DNA from: Conchocele bisecta
Taxonomy: Eukaryota; Mollusca; Bivalvia; Lucinida; Thyasiridae
Assembly: GCA_029237695.1 (NCBI GenBank)
Contig: CM055268.1
Coordinates: 52,413,131-52,477,130, forward strand
Direction: 5' to 3'
Length of the DNA stretch: 64,000 bases
Shown here one piece after another: positions 22,096-33,785 of this stretch (its first letter is position 1; each line of letters begins with the position of its first letter). The position numbers were made by a program, and so were the translations under genes. The notes under the pieces were generated by a model that worked only from the letters and a program-made list of their open reading frames with translations, had not been told where the DNA came from and did no database searches.

Positions 22096-22919
22096 ATTAG
22101 CAGGCACGAATCTAGCACGAATCCATGAGAATTGGGGATAACTGTCGGAAACTGTCCCAGCCGAGCACTGGTAATGACAATGTGTTGTTTGATAAATTTG
22201 TTCTACAATAATCAGCTATGCTAACACATAATTACGAGTGTAATGCTAACTTTAGAATGTTATCTTCAATGTATAAGCTAGAGATAAGTTATTTCAATAC
22301 ATGTTGACTTGGGTTTGTTGGAAATCATTCGTCTGTATGCAGAGTAAAAAATATACGACAACACCGCTTCCGGCTAATGGAATATTCCAATATTTTTAAA
22401 TAGGGGTGATGTATAGTTTACTTTCCTATCCGCTATCCTTCTCTGAACATTTTTACTGATTAAATTATAACACCATGTTACAATTAATGTGTTGTTTATT
22501 AATTGATTATTTTCATCACAGGTTAATATTAGTGTCGCCTGTTCATTTGGGTAGAAATAATTTTAATTGGCTAACATCCCTTCCACAGTAATAGAAGAGT
22601 CCGATGTTGAAAGTTTGACAGCGGTATTTAAATTTCTTCTAACACATTATAGTTGTATTTATAGTTGTATTTATGCGTTGTGGTTTAGTGTAAAATATAT
22701 TTACATAAACACAAATACAATAAAGTTAGCAAATAGTGTATCGCGTTATTGTATGTCTGAGAAATGTAGGTGTACCAGAATCCGGTATGACCCAATATCC
22801 GGCTCATAGCCCTATTGAACAGCAACTATAGCAGGGCCGGATCCAGGATTTAGATTGAGAGAGGTGTGGATTCTCAATTGTAAATGACACACACATGATC
22901 CTCAATTTTCCTAAAATCG

Positions 22920-22962
22920 TTCTGGGGGGTGGGGTGGGGTGGGGTGGGGTGGGGGTGACATT
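22920..22962 (+). repeat. GGGGT microsatellite
   Basis: Repeats of GGGGT in a short G-rich tract. Confidence 0.9.
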
Positions 22963-23052
22963 GGTGGAAGTGTAGCTTGTTGGCATACTACTGCAAGGTA
23001 CCTGAATCAATTTGACACTTCCTGTATGATTGTGACAGATAAATACCAGTGA

Positions 23053-23215
23053 AATCAGGGTCGTAGCCACGTTGAGGCGAACCGAGGCAAACTGCCTCGG
23101 TAGAAATTTTGTCGGGTTTTCTTTTTACGATGCAGTTCGCGCTACGCGCACCCACTGGATACACGTTTCATAAGATTTGCCTCGGTAGATTTTTACCTCT
23201 GGCTACGGCCCTGGA
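23053..23215. mobile_element. Short inverted-end repeat
   Basis: GGGTCGTAGCCACGTTGAGG at the left pairs with a diverged inverse CTCTGGCTACGGCCC at the right; GCCTCGGTAGA occurs in direct copies inside. Confidence 0.55.
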
Positions 23216-24099
23216 AATGACTGAATTTTTTAATTTTCGGATTTTTCGGCTATGACCGGTATTTAGTATACAACGGTAATTAGGTCACAGAGGATAGTTG
23301 GGTACTGACGATATGGGAGTATTCTGTAGTTACTTCCAGCCACTAGGGGGAGGTGGTACAAGTTTGCGAACATTAACTCTTGCAATCTACTCCATAGACT
23401 AACATGCCATGTCTCTTTCTTTTTTTATCTTTAGTTTTCATTATCTGACTTTTATTATTATGTATTTTATTACATATGTGCTATGTCTATCTACTCCCGT
23501 ACCATCTGTAGCCACAGTTATGATTCCAAACATAGCCTTTCTCTGCAGAATAGCGAATCATATCTGATTCGGATTTTAGCAGTCAAGCTAAGCCGACAGT
23601 CGCTTATAGACTGGAAACAAATAAAGCTGAAAAATGACACCAGGGGTAAGGTCGTGTTAATGGTTGTCATACAGGCTAATCTTCATATGTGACCTCAACA
23701 TGCCACAAGAAGCCTGGATGACACTCAAAATTTTGATTTGTTGCCGTTCTGTGACCTATTTTGTAAAGTCACTCGGCAGTTTTCGCTGAATTAGAAACTA
23801 CACATACATGGCTGTAGCTATCATTATTAGAGAGTTACATGTATGTGGCTTATTTCGGTATGAAAGTGTCTGAAATATCATGGCAAATAGTTCTAGATAC
23901 AATACACACAACATCAATGTGCAAGCTACATGTGCATGTATATATGTATATGTGATGGGTATTAACAAACATTTCAGAAAATCATGAATGTTTTCTTTCG
24001 GTTTCGTGAATAAAGGCTTATACTTCTATATAAAGTACATATTATAGATGCGTAATTTCGGAGTAGATCTATCAGTGTTACTGATTGTTTGTATTTCAG

Positions 24100-24145
24100 G
24101 TTACCTGTATGCCGTCCCTGAGTTCAACTTGATAGGACACTGGAG
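24100..24145 (+). other. SYCE2 5' untranslated exon part
   Basis: TTTGTATTTCAG precedes 24100 and looks like an acceptor, so the coding start probably lies in the second exon. An in-frame TGA (24118-24120) lies upstream of the ATG. The first, non-coding exon and promoter were not located. Confidence 0.4.
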
Positions 24146-24279
24146 ATGATAGAAACAGAGCCTGAAGGTTCTGCGGTTAGCACCGCGGCCAGTGCACTGG
24201 TCAGCACTCCGGCCAGGGAAACTGAGAGTAGTGCTGGATGGGATGTTGCTGTAAATGAAGCAGGCACCACCGTCGACCG
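24146..24279 (+). CDS. SYCE2: SYCE2 coding exon 1
   Basis: It has 44 codons plus two bases, starting MIETEPEGSAVSTAA and ending TTVDR across the junction. The donor is GACCG|GTATGT. The ATG is the first after an in-frame stop. This part is low in complexity and not conserved. Confidence 0.7.
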
Positions 24280-27200
24280 GTATGTATGATTTTTATGTGG
24301 CTGTGACTGGAGAAATGAGGATTATGGGTTTTGTGACCAGTGTAGCTCCTGATAAACTCACTCCTGTAGCCTGATGACAATATATATTCCTTATTAGAAG
24401 TATGCCAGACATGTTTTTCATTTATGGCATGGCAAACAGTGCAGATCCTGATCCGAATGCACAGGCTGATCTGAATCAACACTGGCCGCCCATTTCTCCA
24501 ATCACAGCCATATATGACAATGTCTACTCTGTGATCATACATGTATCTTCTGCCAGGCTAAATGAGTGTCTTGTGCAAAATTATCACATTTGTTCATGTA
24601 CATGTAAACTGGTCAGTGGAAAAGTGTAAATTGAAATTTGTCTCACAACAATATGCAGATCTGGCCATTTATGCCTGTTCTGCTTCAGTGAGCGTGTAGA
24701 GACCGAGCCTATGCACAGTGGTGACCGTGTGGACCTGCCCACATTATACCGGGCAATGAAGCAGGCCCTGCCCCCGGGCCTTCAGGCAAAGGACATCACC
24801 GAGGGGGCACAGCAATTGGTCAACACCCTGAATGCGAAACGCAAACACGACACTCTGCTGATAGAGGAGTTCAGAACAGCCATGAACTCACAGGTAAGGT
24901 ACAATTCAGTCGCACTATAATACTATTCGTTATAACACGATGTTCGATATAACACGATCATGTCATGGCTCCCAAATACATACTATTTGTACATTACATT
25001 TAGTGTGGGTATAACACGATTCACTGATAAAACGATGGCTTTGCATGGACCCCAATCAAAGCGTTATTCGCCTTCTGTTATTGTTATTATAATCGGTTAA
25101 CAAATAATGGTTTTATTTGTTAAAAACGTACGCAAGTAGAAGCTCATTTTCTCACCTTATAAATTACTGTAATCTATGCGTGTAATTCGCAGGAGGTGAC
25201 GTAAATTGTATGTTGGTAACAATGCACCCAAACTACCAGAGATACCGAAATAATCTATAGAACACCGAATTATGAATCGTTCTTCAAGAACCTGTGGACA
25301 AAATTGCATGAAAACGTGTTTTAGCCAGATTTTTGCATTCAGTTACTACAATATCTTTGATTTCCAGTACATACAGCAGTTGGTCTACTGGAACATTGGC
25401 CAACTTTATCACCTATGTGTATGTTCAGGTACAGGTAGCAGTTGATCTATCAGAGCATTGGCCACTATTATCACCCCTCGGTCTGCAGGTACAGACAGCA
25501 GTTGATCTAGCTACCAGAACGATGGCCCTCGGTCTGCAGATACAGACAGCAGTTGGTCTACTAAAACATTGATCACTATAACCACCCTTCGTTGTGCAGG
25601 TACATGTACAGCCAGTAGTTGGTCTACTAGAACATTTACCACTATAACCACAATTCTGTATGCAGGTACAGACAGCAGTTGGTCTGCTGAGACATTTACC
25701 ATTATAACAAACCTTCTGTATGCAGGTACAGCCAGTAGTTGGTCTACTAGAACTTTGACTACTATTACCACCCTCCTGTGTGCAGGTACAGACAGCAGTT
25801 GATCTATTAGTTTACCACTAAAACCTCCCTTCTGTATTTGCATGTAGACAGCAGTTGGTCTACTGGAAAATTGACCAGTGAAGTAGGTGCAGGCAGCAGT
25901 TGGTCTACTAGAACATTGGCCACTATTACCACCCTCCTGTGTACAGGTACAGACACAAGTTGGTCTACTGGGACATTGACCACTATTACCACCATTCTGT
26001 GTTCTGATACAGACAGCAGTTGGCCTACTGGGACAATGGCCACTATTACCACCATTCTGTGTGCTTGTTCAGGCAGCAGTTTGTCTACTGGGACATTGTC
26101 CACTATTAACACCCTTCTGTGTTCTGATACGGACAGCAGTTGGCCTACTGGGACATTAACCACTATTTCCACCATTCTGTATGTGCAGGTGCAGGCATAG
26201 TTGGTCTACTTGGACATTGACCACTATTACCACCCTTCTGTGTTCTGATACAGACAACAGTTGGCCTACTGGGACATTAACCACTATTACCACCATTCTG
26301 TATGTGCAGATGCAGGCAGCAGTTGGCCTACTGTGACATTGACCACTATTACCACCCTTCTGTGTTCTGATACAGACAGCAGTTGGCCTACTGGGACATT
26401 AACCATTATTACCACCATTCTGTATGTGCAGGTGCATGCAACAGTTGGCCTACTGGGACATTGTCCACTATTACCACACATCTGTGTTCTGATACAACCA
26501 TCAGTTAGCCTACTGGGACATTAACCACTAATACCACCATTCTGTATGTGCAGGTGCAGGCAGAAGTTGGTTTACTGGGACATTGACCACTATTATCACC
26601 CTTCTGTGTTCTGATACAGACAGCAGTTGGCCTACTGGGACATTGACCACTATTACCACCATTCTGTATGTGCAGGTGCAAGCAGCAGTTGGCCTACTGG
26701 GACATTGACCACTATTACCACCATTATGTATGTAGGTGCAGACAGCAGTTGGTCTACTGGAACAGTGACCACTATTACCACCCTTCTGTATGTAGGTGCA
26801 GACAGCAGTTGGTCTACTGGAACAGTGACCACTATTACCACCCTTCTGTATGTAGGTGCAGACAGCAGTTGGTCTACTGGAACAGTGACCACTATTACCA
26901 CCCTTCTGTAAGTAGGTGCAGACAGCAGTTGGTCTGTATGTTTTTATTCTATTCAGCTTATATTTAAGGGTGGGATATATAGCCCAGTAAAGAAGCAGGC
27001 CGATGGTCGTCGGTCTGGTTTATATTTCCGAATTTTGATAAATGTTGCATTTATTCAGGCTCAAAAATGTGCATCAAATATAGGAGAATCTATGCAGGTA
27101 TGGTAACCTATAATTTGAGGCCGCCTATAGCACCCATCAGCTTATCTGTGTGTGATATAGTATGGCTGGGTATCGATTAGAGATGATTGAGGGGAACCCA

Positions 27201-29227
27201 GACTAGTTTACGTGTATTGTGTGTTTTGAGTGACACACTACGGACTGGTCAATTACTCCTGCAGGCAGCAGTTGGTCTACTGGAACAGTGACCACTATTA
27301 CCGCCCTTCTGTATGTAAGTGCAGGCAGCAGTTGGTCTACTGGAACAGTGACCACTATTACCACCCTTCTATATGTAGGTGCAGACAGCAGTTGGTCTAC
27401 TGGAACAGTGACCACTATTACCACCCTTCTGTATGTAGGTGCAGACAGCAGTTGGTCTACTGGAACAGTGGCCACTATTACCACCCTTCTGCAGGTGCAG
27501 GAAGCAGTTGGTCTACTGGAACGGGTCTACTGGAACAGTGACCACTATTACCACCTTTCTGTAAGTAGGTGCAGGCAGCAGTTGCTCTACTGGAACAGTG
27601 ACCACTATTACCACCCTTCTGTATGTAGGTGCAGGCAGCAGTTGGTCTACTGGAACAGTGACCACTATTACCACCCTTCTGTATGTGCTGGTACAGGCAG
27701 CAGTTGGTCTACTGGAACAGTGACCACTATTACCACCCTTCTGTATGTGCAGGTGCAGGCAGCAGTTTGTCTTCTGGAACAGTGACCACTATTACCACCC
27801 TTCTGTATGTGCAGGTGCAGGCAGCAGTTGGTCGACTGGAACAGTGATCACTATTACCACCGTTCTGTATGTAGGTGCAGACAGCAGTTTGTCTACTGGA
27901 ACAGTGGCCACTATTACCACCCTTCTGTATGTGCAGGTGCAGGCAGCAGTTGGTCTACTGGAACAGTGACCACTATTACCACCCTTCTGTTTGTAGGTAC
28001 TGACAGCAGTTACTATTGGTCTACTGGAACAGTGACCACTATTACCACCCTTATGTATGTGCATGTGCAGGCAGCAGTTGGTCTACTAGAACAGTGACCC
28101 CTATTACCACCCGTCTGTATGTCGGTGCAGGCAGCAGTTGGTCTACTGGAACAGTCACCACTATTACCACCCTTCCATGTGTATGTGCAGGTGCAGGCAG
28201 CAGTTTGTCTACTGGAACAGTGACCACTATTACCACCCTTCTGTATGTAGGTGCTGACAGCAGTTGGTCTACTGTAACAGTGACCACTATTACCATCCTT
28301 CTGTATATAGGTGCAGGCAGCAGTTGGTCTACTGGAACATTGACCAATATTTCCACCCTTCTGTATGTAGGTGCAGGCATCAGTTGGTCTACTGGAACAG
28401 TGACCACTATTACCACCCTTCTGTGTGTAGGTGCAGGCATCAGTTGGTCTACTGGGACAGTGACCACTATTACCACCCTTCTGTGTGTAGGCGCAGGCAT
28501 CAGTTGGTCTACTGGAACAGTGACCACTATTACCACCCTTCTGTATGTAGGTGCAGGCAGCAGTTGGTCTACTGGAACAGTGACCACTATTACCACCCTT
28601 CTGTATGTAGGTACAGGCAGCAGTTGGTCTACTGGAACAGTGACCACTATTACCACCCTTCTGTATGTAGGTGCAGGCAGCAGTTGGTCTACTGGAACAG
28701 TGACCACTATTAGCACCCTTCTGTGTGTAGGTGCAGGCATCATTTGGTCTACTGGGACAGTGACCACTATTACCACCCTTCTGTATGTAGGTGCAGGCAT
28801 CAGTTGGTCTACTGGAACAGTGACCACTATTACCACCCTTCTGTATGTAGGTGCAGACAGCAGTTGTTTTACTGTAACAGTGACCACTATTACCACCCTT
28901 CTGTATGTAGGTGCAGACAGCAGTTTGTCTACTGGAACAGTGACCACTATTACCACTCTTCTGTATGTGCTGGTACAGGCAGTAGTTGGCTTACTAACAC
29001 ACTGACCACTATAACCACCCTTCTTTCTGTATGTGCAGGTGCAGGCAGCAGTTGGCCTACTGGAGCAGCACCTGTTCCAGACATATGAGACCCAGAAGTC
29101 ACTGTTGGAGGGGAAGCTACAGGAATTGTTTGCCTGTCTCGACCGAATCGCAGCTGCGGAGGCCGAACTCGTCAACTTCCGCGCGTCACTCAGTATGCTG
29201 TACAAGGAGATGAACAGTGTTGAGTAG
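24146..29227 (+). CDS. SYCE2: Synaptonemal complex central element protein 2-like
   Basis: In animals SYCE2 pairs with TEX12 and builds the fibrous backbone of the synaptonemal complex central element in meiotic prophase nuclei. Three coding exons (24146-24279, 24689-24893, 29039-29227) join in phases 2 and 0 to give 175 residues; vertebrate SYCE2 is about 218. Residues 1-75 are poorly conserved and Ser/Thr/acid-rich. From about residue 90 to the end the protein is a predicted alpha-helical coiled coil. The segment AQQLVNTLNAKRKHD then EEFRTAMNSQV, and GKLQELF then AEAELVNFRASLSMLYKEM, match the spacing and residues of the vertebrate SYCE2 core as I recall it. Intron 1 holds a family D element and intron 2 a large minisatellite. 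Identification rests on my reading, not on a database search. Confidence 0.8.
24296..24513. mobile_element. Family D MITE in SYCE2 intron 1
   Basis: Ends TGTGGCTGTGACTGGAGAAA and CATTTCTCCAATCACAGCCA. It fills more than half of the intron and lies 16 bases after the exon-1 donor. Confidence 0.9.
24689..24893 (+). CDS. SYCE2: SYCE2 coding exon 2
   Basis: The acceptor is TTCTGCTTCAG and the donor is TCACAG|GTAAGG, both strong. It has 68 full codons from ERVETEPMHSGD to EEFRTAMNSQ. It contains the start of the conserved helix (AQQLVNTLNAKRKHD). The exon is clearly more GC-rich than its introns. Confidence 0.85.
24905..25090. repeat. AT-rich segment with CGATATAACACGA motifs
   Basis: Several forms of TATAACACGAT near the start of SYCE2 intron 2. 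A comparable run of TATCTCGA motifs is at 30780-31000. Ends of this kind occur in pogo-like elements. The element borders were not fixed. Confidence 0.35.
25372..29038 (+). repeat. 60-bp minisatellite in SYCE2 intron 2, seeded by the exon-3 boundary
   Basis: About 55 tandem units of 60 bp. The right part is the most regular, for example 26740-26920 and 28200-28960; the left part (25372-26650) is more diverged. Each unit carries CAGCAGTTGGTCTACTGG, then AACAGTGACCACTATTACCA, then CCCTTCTGTATGTRG before the next unit. This is the polypyrimidine tract, AG and first ~30 exonic bases of the real last exon. A non-repeat stretch of about 315 bp (26942-27258) divides it. Because 60 is divisible by 3, long open frames appear on both strands; these are not genes. 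Confidence 0.95.
26942..27258. other. Unique island inside the SYCE2 minisatellite
   Basis: This stretch does not match the 60-bp unit. It contains no recognisable exon. Units on both sides are near-identical, so it looks like an insertion into the array or a surviving piece of the original intron. Confidence 0.6.
29039..29227 (+). CDS. SYCE2: SYCE2 last coding exon
   Basis: The acceptor is CTGTATGTGCAG. It has 62 codons and a TAG at 29225-29227. It starts VQAAVGLLEQHLFQTYETQK and ends SMLYKEMNSVE. Its first ~30 bases and the acceptor before it are the same sequence that repeats through the upstream minisatellite. Confidence 0.85.
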   Translation: MQAAVGLLEQHLFQTYETQKSLLEGKLQELFACLDRIAAAEAELVNFRASLSMLYKEMNSVE

Positions 29228-29275
29228 TTGCCCAAACTTTGTCATTTCATTCGGGATACTGATTTACAGGGATCA

Positions 29276-29281
29276 AATAAA
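29276..29281 (+). terminator. SYCE2 polyadenylation signal
   Basis: AATAAA, 49 bases after the TAG stop. Confidence 0.6.
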
Positions 29282-29309
29282 AAATTATATTTTCTTGATT
29301 TCACAATGA

Positions 29310-29356
29310 AAGTATATGTTGTTACCACTCATTTAAACCGTCTCGATGAGACAACA
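29310..29356. repeat. Family M hairpin, partial
   Basis: GTTGTTACCACTCATTTAAACC, CGTCTCGATGAGAC, then a shortened inverse. Confidence 0.7.
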
Positions 29357-29878
29357 TATATTTTTGGTGAGAATTAGAAAAATAATCATGTTTTTCCGAT
29401 GAAGAATAATATTTCTTCAGCATGAAATGAGTTAATATACATGTACTGAATATCCTGCTTGAAATCAAACAGTTCAAGTTATTGAGGCTGAGCTACATCC
29501 ATATTTTACTATGAACAAGATAAGACTCGTATCAAGTCATATCAGTGGGCTATAACTGACCAAGAGCTACACTAGCCATTTGCACATTCAACATACCGAT
29601 TCATGTAGACCAGCACTATGCTCCCAGAAAGTCATTGACTGTATGCTGGAGTACCAGTAAGCTTGTCATTCTGTCCATTTGAAATTCTAATTCCATTCGT
29701 GTGTCATATTCAGTTTTCTTTGATGGAACATTGACAATCAATGGTTATTTCAAGGTCACAGGGTGGTTATGTCAAGGTCACATGGTCATGTCCATACATC
29801 TTGGTTATTGACAAATCTACTAGTAGTTCAAGCATGTGATACTAATCATATTGACTGTCAGACAATATGACAAACCTG

Positions 29879-30060
29879 TAGCCTATTTCACCAACATTGC
29901 AAAGCATACTTATCTAGAAAAGTATACTTTGAGGGGGTGGGGGGGCGTAACTATTTTGCAATACTTGACTATATTATTGAGCGAGCTTAGATAATATAGT
30001 CAAGTATTGCAAAATAGTCGACCGAGCGGAGCTCATGATAGCGCTAGGGGGGTCCGGAAT
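29879..30060. mobile_element. Family A end joined to a different hairpin
   Basis: The left family A end (TAGCCTATTTCACCAACATT) is followed not by the usual core but by a G run and a hairpin: TTTTGCAATACTTGACTATA and its inverse at 29950-30016. No right family A end is present. Confidence 0.65.
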
Positions 30061-31786
30061 TTTTTTTAAATCTACATCGCATTTCCTGCGTTCTGGCGCA
30101 TTTTGGAGCAAAAATATTGACACTGTCACAGTATGTTTAGACATGATTTTTTATTGAAAACGTTTAAATTTTGAAACAATAAGACAACGACCGAAAAATG
30201 CATGGAATACATGGCACTTGGCATGAAACGTGCCTTGTAACTTGTAAAAAATCTTTACTCGGCGAATTTTAGGGTGGGCGCGCGCCGGGTCCGCCCCCCC
30301 CTGAATCCGCCCATGTGTAGGCCGAAAATGGCAGCATTCCGGAACCACGTTAATACGGGTAAGAAACTCAAATTGATAAAATCATCCTATAAACTTTTTT
30401 ATCGGACAAAGTTTAGAGAAACAGTCTCCAAATTTGTAAACATGTAGGGATAAATATGAAGAAATGGCATCAAACTATACATGTATTGTGATGCACATTT
30501 GCCAAATGGTTATTGTCTCAGATGTACAGTGTGTTGTGTCTTGAGAGGGAGGTTGCAATAATGTGTTTATCCCTACTTCACGAATGCGCTACAAGAATGT
30601 AGAGCAACCTAAGGCTACGAAGCACAGATGTGACCAAAGCTAGTGGAAGTTTAGCAAAAGGACCAAAAACAACAACAGACACATTATTCACACTGCTTTA
30701 ATACACGCAGCTGTTAATTGGTACCCTTTAATTACTAGGAACCCAAATTATAACAAATTATAACCCAAAGTTGTATGTACAGTCAAGCACCGGTATCTCG
30801 AATATCAGTATCTCTATTATATCCCCTATCTCGATGATTCACTAAAGTCCCGAATTATATCCTTATTTGTTTAATATAAATTTTCACGGCTATCTCGAAC
30901 ACGCCCTATCTCGTATATGTTCTATATCTCGATTGTTCATTCTGTCCCCTCCGTATAAAATATGTTAAAAAATCTTTTCGCTATCTCGATCACATAAACG
31001 CATGGATAAATCGCTTAAGCGCATGGCTGCCAAGATCGATTTGGTTGACACTAATTTTCAAAACCTGCTATCAAACAAAATAAATTCACACCTACCTCAG
31101 GTTGTTTTCTTTAAAATTGGTCCACCTGGATATATTTATGTTTGACACGATTCATTAAGCATATCACGCTGGTCATTTAAGCAATTCACTGAGAGTCGTG
31201 GCGCCATCATGTAATGTTGATTAGCTTACTACCTTTGGTCATTAGTTAATTGGTGATTGTTTACTCATGTTGTAATGGGTAATATGATTTCATATTTTTC
31301 GCGAAAATATTCGACCTTTCGACTTCGAGATAATGGTGCTCGAATGTACATGTTTCTATGAAAATAAAAAATGCAAACCTGCACATAATTGGCAGTCTGA
31401 TCTGGATCTGCATTGTTCGCCATTCAGTCACTGAAACCTCTGTCATGTTTCTGCCAGACCAGCGGCATAATGTCCATAAATATATGCCAATTGAGTTATC
31501 TATGAGCAAATTGGATTTGCACTGGTCAGAATGAAATAGGCTTGTACCTATTTGTAAAATCATGGACAGTTTTTCATGTTTGGCAAGTCGCACACAACGC
31601 CCATGTACATGTACATTTTATTGTTATACTGTTATATATTTTTATGTTGTTAGCTTGACAGTTTTCAAAAAATCTACCATTAAATTCCTATTGATGGAAC
31701 CAAAATGTCGTGTCTGTTAACACTGTACAGGTGAGAAAAATACTTACTGTCTGTTCCACGTTTTGTTGCCGACAAACTTTTGGCTA

Positions 31787-32579
31787 TTAAAGGTACATGC
31801 CCACGCAGTAGGTTGTAATATAGTGATACAGATACTTTTGTATGTTCTGTACGTATGACATTTTCTGGCAAAATAAATAGAGAATAGTAGGTTAGTGCCG
31901 TGAATGGGAAAAAATATCTGGCAAGGCTCAGGAAACGGGATGGGCGAGGCTCTGCCGAGCACATCCCGTTTCCGTGCCGCGCCAGATATTTTTTCCCATT
32001 CACGGTACTAACCTACTATTCTATTTATCCCGTCAACACCTACAAATGGCTGTAAAATGCAAAAATAGTATTGACTGGATATCAAAAATGTTTCACGGCA
32101 CCGTGTTTCACGACACATACGCACTGTGTTGAGGGGATAAACATTCATTCACCATTACCCCACGTATTGATTAGCATTATTATACATTTTATTTTAGACG
32201 AAAATTTTCATACTGATATCAGGGGTGATAACCGTGTTTCCTTAAAAAAATGTTAACGGACATTACTTTTTATTCTCTGTATTTATTTTTTGATGTGCAA
32301 TGATCATACTTTATAATCTGTCGAAAATATTATTTTTTCAGGCGTCGCATTTCATTAGTATAAATAAGTAAAAAATAGCATGCCTCATTTGCATATGAAA
32401 ATAGCCTGATAGCAAAGCGCGTCGCTATCAATAAAATAAATATTACTAAATGATTACCGGTATATCTCTTTTCCGGGCACTTAATTTTTAGAACTGGTGG
32501 AATAGTGACACAATTATACACTTATATTTAATTCCTATAAAGAACAGTTTGTGCTTACTGAGTGGGCATGTACCTTTAA
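31787..32579. mobile_element. Family B MITE nested in family J
   Basis: Ends AGGTACATGCC and GGCATGTACCT lie between TTAA duplications (31787-31790, 32576-32579). The uninterrupted J copies at 21600 and 8018 show a single TTAA at this point. Confidence 0.9.
31871..32030. mobile_element. Hairpin element nested in family B
   Basis: About 160 bp. ATAGTAGGTTAGTGCCGTGA and TGGGAAAAAATATCTGGC are followed by GGAAACGGGATG, a short loop, and near-perfect inverses. This makes three levels of nesting with J and B. Confidence 0.85.
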
Positions 32580-33469
32580 AGACATTAAATCTCAGAAATA
32601 TCTAAAGCCTAAAGGTAAGTAGTTTTTCATCAATAATAAAAAAGTCACCCTCCCCAAAAAATTCCATTAAATATGGATTTTATTGCGAAAAAAAAAAAAA
32701 AGGGGGGTCTAAAATAGATTTTTTTTAAAATAATTTTTCAATTGTGGACCGATTTTCAAAATCTCACTTTTGTTTTCTTAGTTAACCAGTACATCATTTC
32801 CAAACTATCTAGCCAGGTTTCGGAGTCAATTTCCAAATCTTTTTTTGTTTTTCGACCCTCCTTGTCTCTCTTTACCTCCTTTTTGCCCCATGTTAAATTC
32901 CCATAGAAAAATCTTTTTCGCAATAAAATCAATAGTGAATGGAATTTTATGAAATAATATTTTTTGGGGGAGGGTGACTTTTTTGTTATCAATCAAAAAG
33001 TATTACGTTTAGATATTTCTGAGATCTAATGTGTTTAATATCCAAAATTTGTCGGCAGCAAAACGTGGAACAGACAGTAGTTATCCTGGTGTATGAGGAA
33101 TCGTAGCTAGTGATTTCCCCTTGCAAATCTATTTATAACGATCCGGTCCTGTGTTTTATTTTAGTACTTATTTCTTAATGAATAATGCAAAAATAAAAAC
33201 TGCAAACAGGGTAGACCCAGATCAGACTGCACATTTGTGCAGTCTGATCTGAGTCTATACTGTTTGCAATGAACTTAATAAGAGTGAACATGTGAATGTG
33301 GCAAATAATGCAGTCCCGGATCAGATTGTGCAGATTTATAGGATGGCCTGGATCAACACTAGTCGAAAATGCTATAATGGCTCCTTTTCATAACAAGTCA
33401 TGCGACATTGGTCATATTTACAAACAATAAGGCCCAGGAAATATATATAGTTGAGAGAGTGAAATGGCA

Positions 33470-33785
33470 TTATTATACATATTATATCGGACGTAAACTT
33501 CCACACTGATATCAGGGGCGATAACCGTGTTTCCTTAAAATGTCAACGGAAATTACTTTTCATTCTCTGTATTTATTTTTTGATGTGCAATGATCAAACT
33601 TTATAATCTGTTGAAAATACTATTTTTATCAGTGTGGAAATTTACATCAGATATAAAATGTATAATAATGCCAATAAATACGTGGGGTAATGGTGAATGA
33701 ATGTTTACTTTGCAAAAAAATGTCTCAGTTGATGTTTCTGACATAAAGAACACTGTGTGCCTACTGAGTGGGCATGTACCTTTAA
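33470..33785. mobile_element. Rearranged family B copy
   Basis: Two family B segments lie in opposite orientation: CCACACTGATATCAGGGGCG at 33500 and ATCAGTGTGGAAATTTACAT at 33637. The right end GGCATGTACCT is followed by TTAA. Confidence 0.75.

Larger units (their letters stand above)
18310..24095. other. Stretch between the unknown gene and SYCE2
   Basis: No exon is confidently recognised here. It should hold the 5' part of the minus-strand gene and the SYCE2 promoter, since the two genes point away from each other. It contains repeats listed separately, a LINE/SINE-like tail in reverse near 18575-18620 (ACGGCCTATCAACAGCTAAG), and AT-rich sequence. Confidence 0.5.
31741..33081. mobile_element. 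Family J element, both arms, with nested family B
   Basis: The arms begin ACTGTCTGTTCCACGTTTTG and end in the inverse. The left arm is split by the family B element at 31787-32579. The right arm carries the coding-like stretch DLEIDSETWLDSLEMM on the minus strand. Confidence 0.8.

Noticed and set aside
25372..29038. Possible CRISPR array
   Set aside because: Units are contiguous without spacers, and the sequence is clearly animal.
28016..29235. Long open frames of 329 and 394 codons on opposite strands
   Set aside because: They lie in the 60-bp minisatellite. A repeat unit divisible by three keeps any open frame open, and both strands are open at once.
32756..32992. 78-codon open frame as a gene
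   Set aside because: It lies within the arm of family J. The recurrent peptide is reported as a finding, but the frame is not a supported gene.
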